A stretch of DNA of 15,317 bases from Dehalococcoidia bacterium (GCA_007280145.1 QYPU01000049.1:1-15317), one strand, 5' to 3'; counted from the first letter of the stretch, positions 1-7,078 are shown. Translations and numbers: made by a program. Notes: generated by a model not told the origin, from the letters alone.

Positions 1-1
1 C

Positions 2-670
2 GTTGATTCATTGCGTGTATTCCGCTCTGTTCAGGGAAGGGATAGCGTCTGGAGAAAGCATGTCCTTCAAACTGACGAAGCTGACCCTCAGTGGCGGCAG
101 GTAATGAGGACCTTGGGAATGGACGTTGTCTATGCCTTGTCTCCCCAGGCAAAAGGAAAGATCGAAAGGCCATATCGGTGGCTACAGGATCGGATTGTCA
201 GGACCTGTGCCATAGAGAAGCTAACCGCCATCGGCGATGTCCGCGCTGTCTTAAAAGAAGAGGTAGGCCGCTACAATAACCACCAAATTCATTCTACTAC
301 CGGGGAGATCCCAAGCATCCGTTTTGACAAGGCTAGACAAGAAGGGAACAGCCTGTTTAGGCCTTTTGCTTTACCCAAGCCGTACACCTCGACTAAGGAT
401 GTGTTCTGCTTACGGGAGAAACGAATGGTCAATGGATACCGGAAGATATCTCTATCCAACCATGATATACCAGTACCACACGTTCCGCTGCGAGATGAAG
501 TTGAGGTTCATCTTATTCCTGATGTGGCAAGAGGTGCATTGGAGGTGCGAATATGGTGGGATAACCGAATGGTGCAGTCGGTTACCTACCCGTTAAAGGA
601 GTCCCCAAGAGTCCACTTTCAACTTTTCCTAACAGAGGGTGGACTCGTCGGGCTAAACTATTTTGTGTAA
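2..670 (+). CDS. Integrase/transposase (rve-type, DDE), C-terminal part, cut by left edge
   Basis: The frame is open to the first base, so the gene starts outside the window; the TTG at 11 is not a credible start. The visible part begins with V-D-S-L-R-V-F, which fits the second catalytic Asp of an RNase H-like integrase core. It then has A-L-S-P-Q-A-K-G-K-I-E-R, the usual context of the catalytic Glu, followed by R-Y-N-N-H-Q-x-H-S-T typical of these proteins. A basic C-terminal domain of about 110 residues follows. This resembles the stand-alone integrase-like transposases of IS481/IS21-type or unclassified elements; I cannot name the IS family. The last codons (after about 650) may come from the left end of the neighbouring ISL3 element, so the native C-terminus may have been replaced. 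Function is DNA strand transfer, with no link to the metabolic genes. Confidence 0.8.
   Translation, partial: VDSLRVFRSVQGRDSVWRKHVLQTDEADPQWRQVMRTLGMDVVYALSPQAKGKIERPYRWLQDRIVRTCAIEKLTAIGDVRAVLKEEVGRYNNHQIHSTTGEIPSIRFDKARQEGNSLFRPFALPKPYTSTKDVFCLREKRMVNGYRKISLSNHDIPVPHVPLRDEVEVHLIPDVARGALEVRIWWDNRMVQSVTYPLKESPRVHFQLFLTEGGLVGLNYFV
609..646. repeat. Inverted repeat near end of the first transposase gene
   Basis: GAGTCCAC (609-616) and GTGGACTC (639-646) are perfect inverted 8-mers separated by 22 bases. They lie at the end of the integrase reading frame, just outside the probable left end of the ISL3 element. They could be part of a terminal repeat of the first element, a hairpin, or chance. 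Confidence 0.35.
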
Positions 671-1977
671 AAATGGGTATGGGTAATTGAAAGCACCCGC
701 TGACCTCTATAGCCTTTGGGTAATGAAAAACTCAAAGCAAAGGAGGTACAGACGGATGCAAGATGATTGTATCGCAGTGGCATTAGGATTGCCACAACTC
801 AAGATTCTGGGGCAAAAGGAAATGGAGAGCCATTTTGAGGTCACGGTTATCTATCGCCGGGGAGAGGCCAGATGCCCGCGGTGCGGTAAAGTGACCGTTA
901 AGGAGCACGACAGGAGGCAGCAGTGTAAGCAGGATAGGAGGCTGAGGGATAAGACAGTATTACTCACGCTAATAAAGCGACGATTTCGATGTCTCTTTTG
1001 TGGCAAGGTGTTCACTGAGCCAGATGAAGTCTTCGGTCCCAGGAGACGATCCAGTCATAGATTCAGGGAGTATTTGGGACAGGAGGCACTTCATCAGACG
1101 GTGAGGAGGACAGCGCAGAAGGAGATAGTTGGGGAAGGGCTAGTGAGGAGATGTGTTGCTGAAGAGATAGGTAAGAGACTTGAAGCAAAGGGAGTGAAAG
1201 AAACGCCTAAGTTCATAGGTCTGGATGAATTCTCGGTTCGGGGGCGACGTCTATACCACACGGCCATTTGTAACCTGGTGGAGGGAGAAGTAATGGAGGA
1301 GGTGGAAGGACAGGGCCAACACAGAGTGGAAGAGTACCTGGATAAACTTCCACAGCCGGAGAGAGTCAAGGGGGTGGCAATGGATATGCACGAACCTTTC
1401 CGCCAGGCAGTCCAGATGTGCTTGCCCCAGGCGAAGATAGTGGCGGATAAGTTTCACCTCATCAGGCATATCAATAGTGCTCTGGACAAGGTGAGGAGCA
1501 GGCTCCAGGGAGGGAGCAGAAAGGGGAAAAGAAAGGACCTGTTCAAGAATAGATATATCCTGCTCAAGGGAGCTGAGAGGCTTGCTCATTGGGAGAAAGA
1601 AAGGCTAAATCAGCTATTCTACCGTTATCCTGAACTGAAGGGGGCATGGGTACTTAAGGAGAGCTTCAGAGCATGGTATAGGGAAACAGACAGGAGCAAG
1701 GCTGAGGAAATGCTCGGGCTATTGGAGGAAAAGATAGCTAGTGACTCCCTATATGAGTTTAAGGAATTTCTCCATACGTTTACGAATTGGAGAGGGGAAA
1801 TACTTAACTACTTCGAGTATCGTATAATCAATGGCTTTGTAGAGGGAAAGAATAACCGCATTAAGACTATCAAGAGGATGGCTTATGGCTATCGTAACAT
1901 GGATAACTTCCGAATGAGGATATTAGCAACTAACCCGGGCTATGAGGGCAGAGTTTCACACTTATTGACGTAGAACC
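650..1977 (+). mobile_element. ISL3-family insertion sequence (tentative ends)
   Basis: One transposase gene fills the element. The right end, read inward, starts GGTTCTACGTCAATAAGTG (complement of 1977 leftwards). That fits the general look of ISL3 ends, which often begin GG and lie at or just beyond the transposase stop. A partial match, GGGCTAAACTATTTTGTG, starts at 650; the shared core is GG, CTA and GTGT-AAA, roughly 17 of 28 positions with one gap. I see no matching 8-bp target duplication outside these limits (GACTCGTC at 642-649 against AATTGGAA at 1978-1985). The ends are therefore tentative, or the insertion is old or rearranged. Confidence 0.5.
756..1973 (+). CDS. ISL3-family transposase
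   Basis: The protein is 405 residues, a normal length for ISL3 transposases. The N-terminal part carries the family zinc finger: C-P-R-C-G at Cys40/Cys43 and C-L-F-C-G at Cys79/Cys82, followed by a basic HTH-like stretch. The DDE core is complete: Asp157 in G-L-D-E-F, Asp210 in A-M-D-M-H, and Glu363 in G-F-V-E-G-K-N-N-R-I-K, followed by the conserved A-Y-G-Y-R-N. The A-D-K-F-H motif is also present. The start is the ATG at 756, preceded by AAAGGAGG (739-746) with 9-base spacing. An in-frame opening upstream to 687 has no ribosome site. No frameshift or internal stop is seen, so the enzyme may be active. The last about 16 codons overlap the presumed right terminal repeat. Confidence 0.93.
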   Translation: MQDDCIAVALGLPQLKILGQKEMESHFEVTVIYRRGEARCPRCGKVTVKEHDRRQQCKQDRRLRDKTVLLTLIKRRFRCLFCGKVFTEPDEVFGPRRRSSHRFREYLGQEALHQTVRRTAQKEIVGEGLVRRCVAEEIGKRLEAKGVKETPKFIGLDEFSVRGRRLYHTAICNLVEGEVMEEVEGQGQHRVEEYLDKLPQPERVKGVAMDMHEPFRQAVQMCLPQAKIVADKFHLIRHINSALDKVRSRLQGGSRKGKRKDLFKNRYILLKGAERLAHWEKERLNQLFYRYPELKGAWVLKESFRAWYRETDRSKAEEMLGLLEEKIASDSLYEFKEFLHTFTNWRGEILNYFEYRIINGFVEGKNNRIKTIKRMAYGYRNMDNFRMRILATNPGYEGRVSHLLT

Positions 1978-2002
1978 AATTGGAAGAGACTCTTGACAAG
2001 GG

Positions 2003-2011
2003 TGATATAAT
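2003..2011 (+). promoter_or_regulatory. Extended -10 promoter of the TetR stub and transport operon
   Basis: TGATATAAT matches an extended -10 (TG-n-TATAAT) and would start transcription near 2017-2019. A consensus TTGACA lies at 1993-1998, only 7 bases before this -10 (12 before the alternative TATAAA at 2011-2016), so it does not form a standard -35/-10 pair. The promoter lies just outside the ISL3 element. Confidence 0.5.
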
Positions 2012-2017
2012 ATAAAG

Positions 2018-2035
2018 TGATTGACTAGTCGGTCA
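2018..2035. promoter_or_regulatory. Probable TetR-family operator (FadR/YsiA-like palindrome)
   Basis: TGATTGACTAGTCGGTCA is an 18-base near-palindrome: 14 of 18 positions are symmetric and the central GACTAGTC is perfect. It matches, at about 15 of 18 positions, the layout TGAATGACTAGTCATTCA known for FadR (YsiA) of Bacillus, a TetR-family repressor released by long-chain acyl-CoA. It sits on the predicted start site of the extended -10 promoter and 22 bases before a truncated TetR gene, the normal place for an autoregulatory operator. The exact regulator and ligand are inference. Confidence 0.55.
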
Positions 2036-2057
2036 GTTAAACGGGGGGCGAAGTGCT

Positions 2058-2150
2058 GTGGCTCTGAAGACTAAGATTCGGACTTATAGTGCAGACAGTG
2101 ACCTAATTGCGCAGCGCAGACAGGAAATAGCTATAGCTGCTTTCCATTAA
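2058..2150 (+). pseudogene. Truncated TetR-family regulator, N-terminal stub of 30 codons
   Basis: A GTG at 2058, preceded by the G-run 2043-2048 (9-base spacing), opens a 30-residue frame ending at TAA 2148-2150. Its second half, D-L-I-A-Q-R-R-Q-E-I-A-I-A-A-F-H, closely follows the start of TetR/AcrR regulators: a polar lead, then R-R-x-x-I-x-x-A-A-x-x-L-F of helix 1. The frame stops where L-F and the HTH would follow, and neither other frame continues the domain before the next gene at 2177. I read it as a regulator gene whose body was lost, leaving its start and operator upstream of the binding-protein gene. Alternatives are a short leader peptide or a chance resemblance. It cannot bind DNA as it stands. 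Confidence 0.55.
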
Positions 2151-2176
2151 TCAAATTAAATTAGTAAGGAGGGATT

Positions 2177-3478
2177 ATGCGAAACAAAATTATTATTCCA
2201 CTAGCGATCGTGCTGATCGCTGCCTTGTGGGTAGTGGGGTGTGGGCCGGGGGTAACACCAGGAGAAAAAGCAGTAGAAGAACAGGGACCGATAAAAGTAG
2301 GATATATAGGCGCTTTGTCATCCCCCTGGGGATTGAGTGAAAAAACTTCGCTTGAGATTAGCGTTGAAGACATGAATGCAGAAGGAGGGATTCTGGGAAG
2401 GCCTGTTAAGCTAATTATTGAGGACTCGAAAGGTGAGATTCCTCTAGTGGTAGCATCCTACAAGAAACTTGTGATGACGAATGGCTGTACATTAGTGGTC
2501 GTTCAGGGGACTGAGCCAACCTTCGCTTGTATGGAGGTAGGTGCTGAACTATATGAGGAATATCCTCACCTCATGTTCTCTATCTTTGTATCTCATGATG
2601 GCCCTACAGACATGGTGTGTGCCGAGTATGACAAATATAAGTTCTTTTTTAGGCCCTTTGAGAAGGGAGGAGGCCATTGGGATTCAACGGTAAGGATATG
2701 GGAAATGTTCACGGACGTCATCGGGACCAAAAAGCTTGCCATTATGTGCGAGGACATGGTCTTCACAGAGCCTATGAGGTACGGAATACCTGGCAAATAC
2801 CCTTCCTTGGCGGAGGCCTGGGGGGAGCAAGGATTAGACGTTGTTTATACTGGCCAGAATTCTATCAAGGAAAAAATGTTTCTCCCTATACTTGAGGAAA
2901 TTGCGGCATCAGGTGCAGATACAGTATACTGGATAACTGCTTATACTGATACAGCAACGCTGGCAAAGCAATGGGCTCAATCTGCTGCGAAAGACATAGA
3001 CATGGTTTCCATGGCTGGAGCACCTTGTTTGCAGCTTTTTTGGGATATGACCGGTGGAGCAGCGCTGGGGTGGTGCACGCACAACGCAGAAGTTGATATT
3101 CCATACACAGAGAAAAGCCTGCCATTTCTTAAAGAGCTGAGAGCCAGGGGGGTAGGGATGGTGAGTTCGACATTCTACGCATATGATAGCCTATGGGCAC
3201 TCAAGGCTGCCGTGGAAGATGTTGGAAATGCCGAGGACGTTGAGGCTTTGATTAAGGCACTGGAGACGCTGGAGATGCAGAACATAGCATTTACTTGGAA
3301 GTTCGATAAATGTCATGACCTCGTAGCGGGCTACCCACCCTATATGCCTCACAACTACGGGCAATTCCAGGAGGATGGAAAAGTCGTAGAGATATTTCCC
3401 GAGGGCATAAGGCAAGTGGTGAACCCAGACGACCATTTTGTACGAGTTAAGGAGTTAAGAGAAATAGCAGGCCAGTGA
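2177..3478 (+). CDS. ABC importer substrate-binding lipoprotein (LivK-like, type I fold)
   Basis: This 433-residue extracytoplasmic protein captures the solute for the importer encoded downstream. The first 21 residues form a lipoprotein signal: basic M-R-N-K, a hydrophobic stretch, then lipobox V-V-G-C with Cys22 as the lipid-anchored residue. The mature part starts I-K-V-G-Y-I-G-A-L-S, followed by D-M-N-A-E-G-G-I-L-G-R-P-V-K-L-I, the hallmark of the Peripla_BP_6 / branched-chain amino acid binding family. The ligand is unknown. Members of this family also bind aromatic and aliphatic carboxylates, and the CoA-transferases downstream fit an organic acid better than an amino acid (inference). 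AAGGAGGG at 2166-2173 lies close before the ATG. A strong hairpin follows the stop, so this gene may be expressed above the permease genes, as is usual for binding proteins. Confidence 0.92.
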   Translation: MRNKIIIPLAIVLIAALWVVGCGPGVTPGEKAVEEQGPIKVGYIGALSSPWGLSEKTSLEISVEDMNAEGGILGRPVKLIIEDSKGEIPLVVASYKKLVMTNGCTLVVVQGTEPTFACMEVGAELYEEYPHLMFSIFVSHDGPTDMVCAEYDKYKFFFRPFEKGGGHWDSTVRIWEMFTDVIGTKKLAIMCEDMVFTEPMRYGIPGKYPSLAEAWGEQGLDVVYTGQNSIKEKMFLPILEEIAASGADTVYWITAYTDTATLAKQWAQSAAKDIDMVSMAGAPCLQLFWDMTGGAALGWCTHNAEVDIPYTEKSLPFLKELRARGVGMVSSTFYAYDSLWALKAAVEDVGNAEDVEALIKALETLEMQNIAFTWKFDKCHDLVAGYPPYMPHNYGQFQEDGKVVEIFPEGIRQVVNPDDHFVRVKELREIAGQ

Positions 3479-3486
3479 AGCATTAT

Positions 3487-3527
3487 AGGCACCTCGGCAA
3501 CGAGCTTAGCTCGTTGCCGAGGTGCCT
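3487..3527 (+). terminator. Perfect 19-bp hairpin after the binding-protein gene
   Basis: AGGCACCTCGGCAACGAGC (3487-3505) and its exact complement (3509-3527) enclose a TTA loop, starting 8 bases after the stop codon. Only three T follow, so it is a weak classical terminator. It may act as a partial terminator or protect the upstream message from 3' decay, raising binding protein over permease. The long perfect stem could also be a dispersed genomic repeat. Confidence 0.65.
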
Positions 3528-3600
3528 TTCCCGGCGATAATTAGCTCGTTAAATAACCGAAGTAGCCAGTATCCAGTTGGCGCAGAATGGCTCTGCAGGT

Positions 3601-3620
3601 GTCTGGAGGCGTCTGGAGGC
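3601..3620. repeat. Tandem decamer repeat in the gap before livH
   Basis: GTCTGGAGGC occurs twice in direct tandem. It lies in the 225-base gap between the binding-protein gene and the first permease, where I see no convincing gene. The repeat may be slippage; no function is apparent. Confidence 0.6.
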
Positions 3621-3637
3621 TTGCGGAGCGTATTAGT

Positions 3638-3655
3638 ATCAACCGATAGGTTGAT
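3638..3655. repeat. Small perfect hairpin upstream of livH
   Basis: ATCAACC (3638-3644) and GGTTGAT (3649-3655) are perfect inverted arms with a GATA loop, about 50 bases before the livH start. It could affect leader folding or mRNA processing. There is no T-run, so it is not a terminator. Confidence 0.4.
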
Positions 3656-3703
3656 GAAGTGTCTTGAAAGGTATCTACCATTTAGAGGGTTAAGAGCGGC
3701 TTA

Positions 3704-4579
3704 ATGATTGGAACAATGGGGATGGTCGGTGTCTATGCATTCGTGTTGGGATCTTTGTATCTCCTCATGTCTTTGGGGTTCTCTCTGATATGCGGAGTCC
3801 TACGGGTCTTTCATTTGGGTTACGGGCTGATATTTGTAATGGCAGTTTATGTAACATGGATGTTCATGGAGAACTTTGGGCTAGGACTAATTCCAGCTAT
3901 TGCATCAATGTGTGTAGTCCAATGTTTGTTTACACTTCTAGTAATCTATCTTCCCATTGTCAAGCGCTATATTGAGAAGGAGGAGCTTCTTCTCACATCA
4001 CTGTTGCTTGTTGCCATAATTATCGAAGAGGCAGCGAACTATGTCTATCCTGTTACAGCTGGGGTCGATATTCCAACAACTATAGTGCCAGGTTCTATTA
4101 AAATTGGTGCTGCCTCTATTCCAAATCAAATGCTCATAGCTGCTGGCATAGCGATATTAACTACTGCGATGTTCATTATCTTCTTTCTGAAGTCAAGGAG
4201 CGGGTTACTTATGCGTGCTGTAAGCCAAGATGTGAGGTCTGCAAAGCTCATGGGCACAAGTACTGAAAGGGTATATATTTATGCGATGATGCTTTCTATT
4301 ATTCCGCCGACAATCTGTATACTTGTTATGGTGCCATTCTGGTCAATAGAACCTTACCTAGGATGGCCATTACTTCACACAGCCATACTTGTGGCTATTC
4401 TTGGTGGCCTGGGTAATTTGAGGGGAAGCATTATCGCTGCCTACATCCTTGGCTTGATTGCTGCAACAGTTTCTTTCCTTATCGACCCGAGTCTTGTGCC
4501 TCTAGTTTCCCTACTCGTTGTTGTCCTGATACTAATTTTTAGACCACAGGGAATAAGTCGGAGCGAGTCATTATGGTGA
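3704..4579 (+). CDS. livH: Branched-chain-amino-acid-type ABC permease, LivH family
   Basis: This 291-residue integral membrane protein is one half of the transport channel. It has about eight hydrophobic segments, starting with V-Y-A-F-V-L-G-S-L-Y-L-L-M-S-L-G-F-S-L-I, the usual LivH opening. The cytoplasmic coupling loop that docks on the ATPase is visible as S-R-S-G-L-L-M-R-A-V-S-Q-D at about residues 164-176, then S-A-K-L-M-G. G-G-L-G-N-L-R-G-S-I-I-A follows, and a terminal F-R-P-Q-G motif. The ATG at 3704 gives the family's usual N-terminus but lacks a strong ribosome site (AGAGGG about 14 bases upstream); ATG 3716 is an alternative. The gene overlaps livM by 7 bases (ATGGTGA), indicating translational coupling. 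Confidence 0.93.
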   Translation: MIGTMGMVGVYAFVLGSLYLLMSLGFSLICGVLRVFHLGYGLIFVMAVYVTWMFMENFGLGLIPAIASMCVVQCLFTLLVIYLPIVKRYIEKEELLLTSLLLVAIIIEEAANYVYPVTAGVDIPTTIVPGSIKIGAASIPNQMLIAAGIAILTTAMFIIFFLKSRSGLLMRAVSQDVRSAKLMGTSTERVYIYAMMLSIIPPTICILVMVPFWSIEPYLGWPLLHTAILVAILGGLGNLRGSIIAAYILGLIAATVSFLIDPSLVPLVSLLVVVLILIFRPQGISRSESLW

Positions 4580-5616
4580 AACTAGAGCACAAAAAGGCAC
4601 GCCTTGTCCTTCGTCTTGGGGATTTAAAACTTGAGTGGGCTATAGAACGCAGATACTGGAGAAATCCTTTAATAGCTGTTTCATGCTTGTTGGTATTGCC
4701 ACTATTGATAAGTGGGAGGGCAGATCTAGTAAGCTTGCTTACCATGGCAAGTATATATGCGTGTATAGCGATTCCATTGACCTGGCAAATTACTGGTACT
4801 AGTAGGATGAACTTTGGGCCACAGTTATTTGTTGGTGTTGGAGGTTTTACTGCTGGGTTGCTTGGTATACACGCTGGTCTGGGCCCATGGCAAACGCTTC
4901 CAATAGTCATACTTGTCAGTTTGGCATGCGCCCTACTGCTGAGCCCTTTAACTATTATAGCTAAGGGGCTCTACTTCTCGCTTATCACATTACTTCTTCC
5001 ATTAATTTTTCTAGAGATTACCTACTATCGCAGTGATATATTTAGGGGGGAGACTGGTATCAGTGGGATACCACATCTTTTTGACCTAGGAAGTATTAGC
5101 CTGAACTACATTACTGGCTGCTACTTCTCTATTGCTTTGGCACTCCTCTTTTTATTCATCGTGGATAAAGTCATGAGGTCAAGGCTAGGTCTTTATGCTG
5201 CTGCTATTAATGACAATGAGGATGTTGCCAATGCGGTAGGATTGAATACAAATAGATATAAGGTTGTCACTTTCTGTATTACCTCAGAAATGATAGGGAT
5301 TGCTGGTTGGCTAATGGCACATTATTACGGCACATTTGCTGGAGTAACATATCTTCCTCTTATATTTATGATAAAAATCCTTCTTATGGTTATGATTGGA
5401 GGACGTGGACAATTATATGGTGCAGTTGTAGGTGCATATTTTGTTGCTTTTCTTGAATATTTCCTGACTGGAATTGGACCAGTTCACTACGTAGTGTTCC
5501 CTCTTATATTGCTGATATTGCTCTTTATACTTCCAGAGGGCTTATATGGACTCTATCGCAAACACAGGTATAGGGAATATTATCCAACTATCAAAGTACG
5601 TAGGAAGGAAATTTAA
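4573..5616 (+). CDS. livM: Branched-chain-amino-acid-type ABC permease, LivM family
   Basis: This is the second channel subunit, 347 residues, expected to pair with LivH in the membrane. A polar N-terminal extension of about 30 residues (rich in K, R and E) precedes the first hydrophobic segment, as in many LivM proteins. Recognisable family marks are G-E-T-G-I-S-G-I-P in the middle, and the ATPase-coupling loop R-S-R-L-G-L-Y-A-A-A-I-N-D-N-E-D followed by A-V-G-L-N-T-N-R-Y-K. Near the C-terminus are G-G-R-G-Q-L-Y-G-A-V-V-G-A and L-P-E-G-L-Y-G-L. The start overlaps the livH stop, and livG begins 30 bases after the end, so the genes are one transcription unit. Confidence 0.94.
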   Translation: MVKLEHKKARLVLRLGDLKLEWAIERRYWRNPLIAVSCLLVLPLLISGRADLVSLLTMASIYACIAIPLTWQITGTSRMNFGPQLFVGVGGFTAGLLGIHAGLGPWQTLPIVILVSLACALLLSPLTIIAKGLYFSLITLLLPLIFLEITYYRSDIFRGETGISGIPHLFDLGSISLNYITGCYFSIALALLFLFIVDKVMRSRLGLYAAAINDNEDVANAVGLNTNRYKVVTFCITSEMIGIAGWLMAHYYGTFAGVTYLPLIFMIKILLMVMIGGRGQLYGAVVGAYFVAFLEYFLTGIGPVHYVVFPLILLILLFILPEGLYGLYRKHRYREYYPTIKVRRKEI

Positions 5617-5646
5617 GTTTACCGAAGGAAAGGAAGTTAGCTACGC

Positions 5647-6378
5647 ATGCTTTTGAAGGTTGACAATGTTACTAAGACCTTTGGTGGGGTGCATGCAGTT
5701 AGAAACGTGAGCTTCTCCATCAATAAAGGTGAAACAGTGGGGCTGATAGGTCCTAATGGGGCAGGGAAAACAACTTTGCTAAATGTTATAGTTGGCACCT
5801 ACAAAGCTGACTCAGGCAAGATTGAGTTGGATGGTAACGATATTACAACCAAACCGCCCTATAAGATATGTCATCTAGGTATAAGCAGAACATATCAGCT
5901 CCCTCAGGCGTTCTGGGATTTAACAGCAATTGCCAATGTTGCTGTTGCTGGACTTTGTGGCAAACACAGACCCGATATGAGTTACGGTGATGCAATGCTT
6001 GAAGCATCCCATTGTCTTGAACTTGTTGGTTTGTTTGGAAAGAGGAACATATTGGCAAGAGACCTAACATTATATGAGTTGAGGACTCTAGGGTTGGCAA
6101 GAGCATTGGCGACTACACCAAGACTGGTATTAATTGACGAAGCCATGGCTGGGCTAAATCCGGGAGAAGCCTTACGTGCTGTGAAACTAATTAGGCGTCT
6201 AAAAGAGGAGTATCACCTAACAATATTCTGGATTGAGCACATAATGAAAATTATAATGGAAGCCGCAGATCGAGTTGTAGTGCTCAATTACGGCGAGAAA
6301 ATTGCTGAAGGACCTCCCAAAGAGGTGATTAACAATCCTACTGTGGTAGAGGCATATTTGGGGAAAAAACATGCTTAA
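5647..6378 (+). CDS. livG: ABC transporter ATP-binding protein, LivG family
   Basis: This 243-residue cytoplasmic ATPase powers the LivHM channel. Walker A is G-P-N-G-A-G-K-T at residues 35-42, Walker B is L-V-L-I-D-E with Asp164 and catalytic Glu165, and the H-loop His is 198. The C-terminal E-A-Y-L-G matches LivG. The ABC signature is unusual: where LSGGQ or LSYGQ is expected, residues 140-148 read L-T-L-Y-E-L-R-T-L, and Walker B is followed by A-M-A-G-L-N-P rather than P-x-x-G-L. I believe a branch of LivG proteins shares such a divergent signature, so this need not mean loss of function. LivF can supply a consensus signature for one of the two ATP sites. The gene overlaps livF by 8 bases. 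Confidence 0.92.
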   Translation: MLLKVDNVTKTFGGVHAVRNVSFSINKGETVGLIGPNGAGKTTLLNVIVGTYKADSGKIELDGNDITTKPPYKICHLGISRTYQLPQAFWDLTAIANVAVAGLCGKHRPDMSYGDAMLEASHCLELVGLFGKRNILARDLTLYELRTLGLARALATTPRLVLIDEAMAGLNPGEALRAVKLIRRLKEEYHLTIFWIEHIMKIIMEAADRVVVLNYGEKIAEGPPKEVINNPTVVEAYLGKKHA

Positions 6379-7078
6379 AATAGAAAACCTTAGCGTAGCC
6401 TACGGGATTGTGCAAGCACTTTATAATGTAGATTTTGACGTAGGGGCAAATGAGTTCGTAGCTCTGCTTGGCTCAAATGGCGCGGGTAAGACAACGGTGT
6501 TGAATACTATCTCTGGGCTATCTAAAGCTATATCTGGAAATATCTCCTTCCTCGGTGAGCGCATTGAGAACTTGTCCTCTAGCGAGAGGGTAAAAGCTGG
6601 AATTACCCAAGTTCCCGAAGGAAAGAGAATATTTCCTTATCTGACTGTGGTAGAGAATCTTATGATGGGAGCTTCTGGTAGACGTGAGACTTGGAAAAAG
6701 AAGCAGGATTCATTAGAGCAAATTTTCGCTTTATTCCCCATTTTAAAGGAGCGGAAAAAAGTTAGGGCTACCCTGCTGAGTGGAGGAGAACAGCAAATGC
6801 TTGCTGTCGGGCGTGGCCTCATGGCACATCCTAAACTACTCATGATTGATGAGCCATCGTTAGGATTGTCTCCGCGGGTTCTTTCAGAGATATATGACAT
6901 TATTAAGGGTCTTCATAAGGAAGGGACTACCATATTGTTAGCTGAGCAAAATGTTGAGCAGGCGCTGTCGGTTGCTGATAGAGGTTATGTACTTGAAAAT
7001 GGTCGAGTTTTGCTAGAGGGCTCTAGCAAAAAACTCCTTAACAGCGAGTACGTTAGGAAGGCTTATTTAGGCATTTAG
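6371..7078 (+). CDS. livF: ABC transporter ATP-binding protein, LivF family
   Basis: This is the second ATPase subunit, 235 residues, the typical LivF length. All core motifs are consensus: Walker A G-S-N-G-A-G-K-T (34-41), signature L-S-G-G-E-Q (136-141), and Walker B L-M-I-D-E-P with Asp160 and Glu161. In the switch region it has L-L-A-E-Q-N, where LivF proteins normally carry Gln instead of the H-loop His. Y-L-G-I ends the protein. The start lies inside the end of livG, so translation is probably coupled. Only 12 bases separate the stop from the CoA-transferase gene, which ties transport and CoA activation into one operon. Confidence 0.95.
   Translation: MLKIENLSVAYGIVQALYNVDFDVGANEFVALLGSNGAGKTTVLNTISGLSKAISGNISFLGERIENLSSSERVKAGITQVPEGKRIFPYLTVVENLMMGASGRRETWKKKQDSLEQIFALFPILKERKKVRATLLSGGEQQMLAVGRGLMAHPKLLMIDEPSLGLSPRVLSEIYDIIKGLHKEGTTILLAEQNVEQALSVADRGYVLENGRVLLEGSSKKLLNSEYVRKAYLGI

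Noticed and set aside
1094..1589. Antisense open frames across the ISL3 transposase, and similar ones across the flavoprotein and transferase genes.
   Set aside because: They are complements of well-supported genes, low in domain signal, without ribosome sites.
1918..1950. A second candidate inverted repeat for the ISL3 element (CTGACCTCTATAGCC near 700 against the complement near 1938-1950).
   Set aside because: It would place the right end inside the transposase coding region and needs two gaps. The ends at about 650 and 1977 fit the family better, though weakly.
1993..2016. TTGACA at 1993 as the -35 box for TATAAT or TATAAA.
   Set aside because: The spacers are 7 and 12 bases, too short for a sigma-70 promoter. 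The extended -10 alone explains the site better.
3522..3704. A 60-codon GTG-started frame whose stop overlaps the livH start.
   Set aside because: It begins inside the right arm of the 19-bp hairpin, has no ribosome site and contains the tandem decamer. The protein resembles nothing I know.
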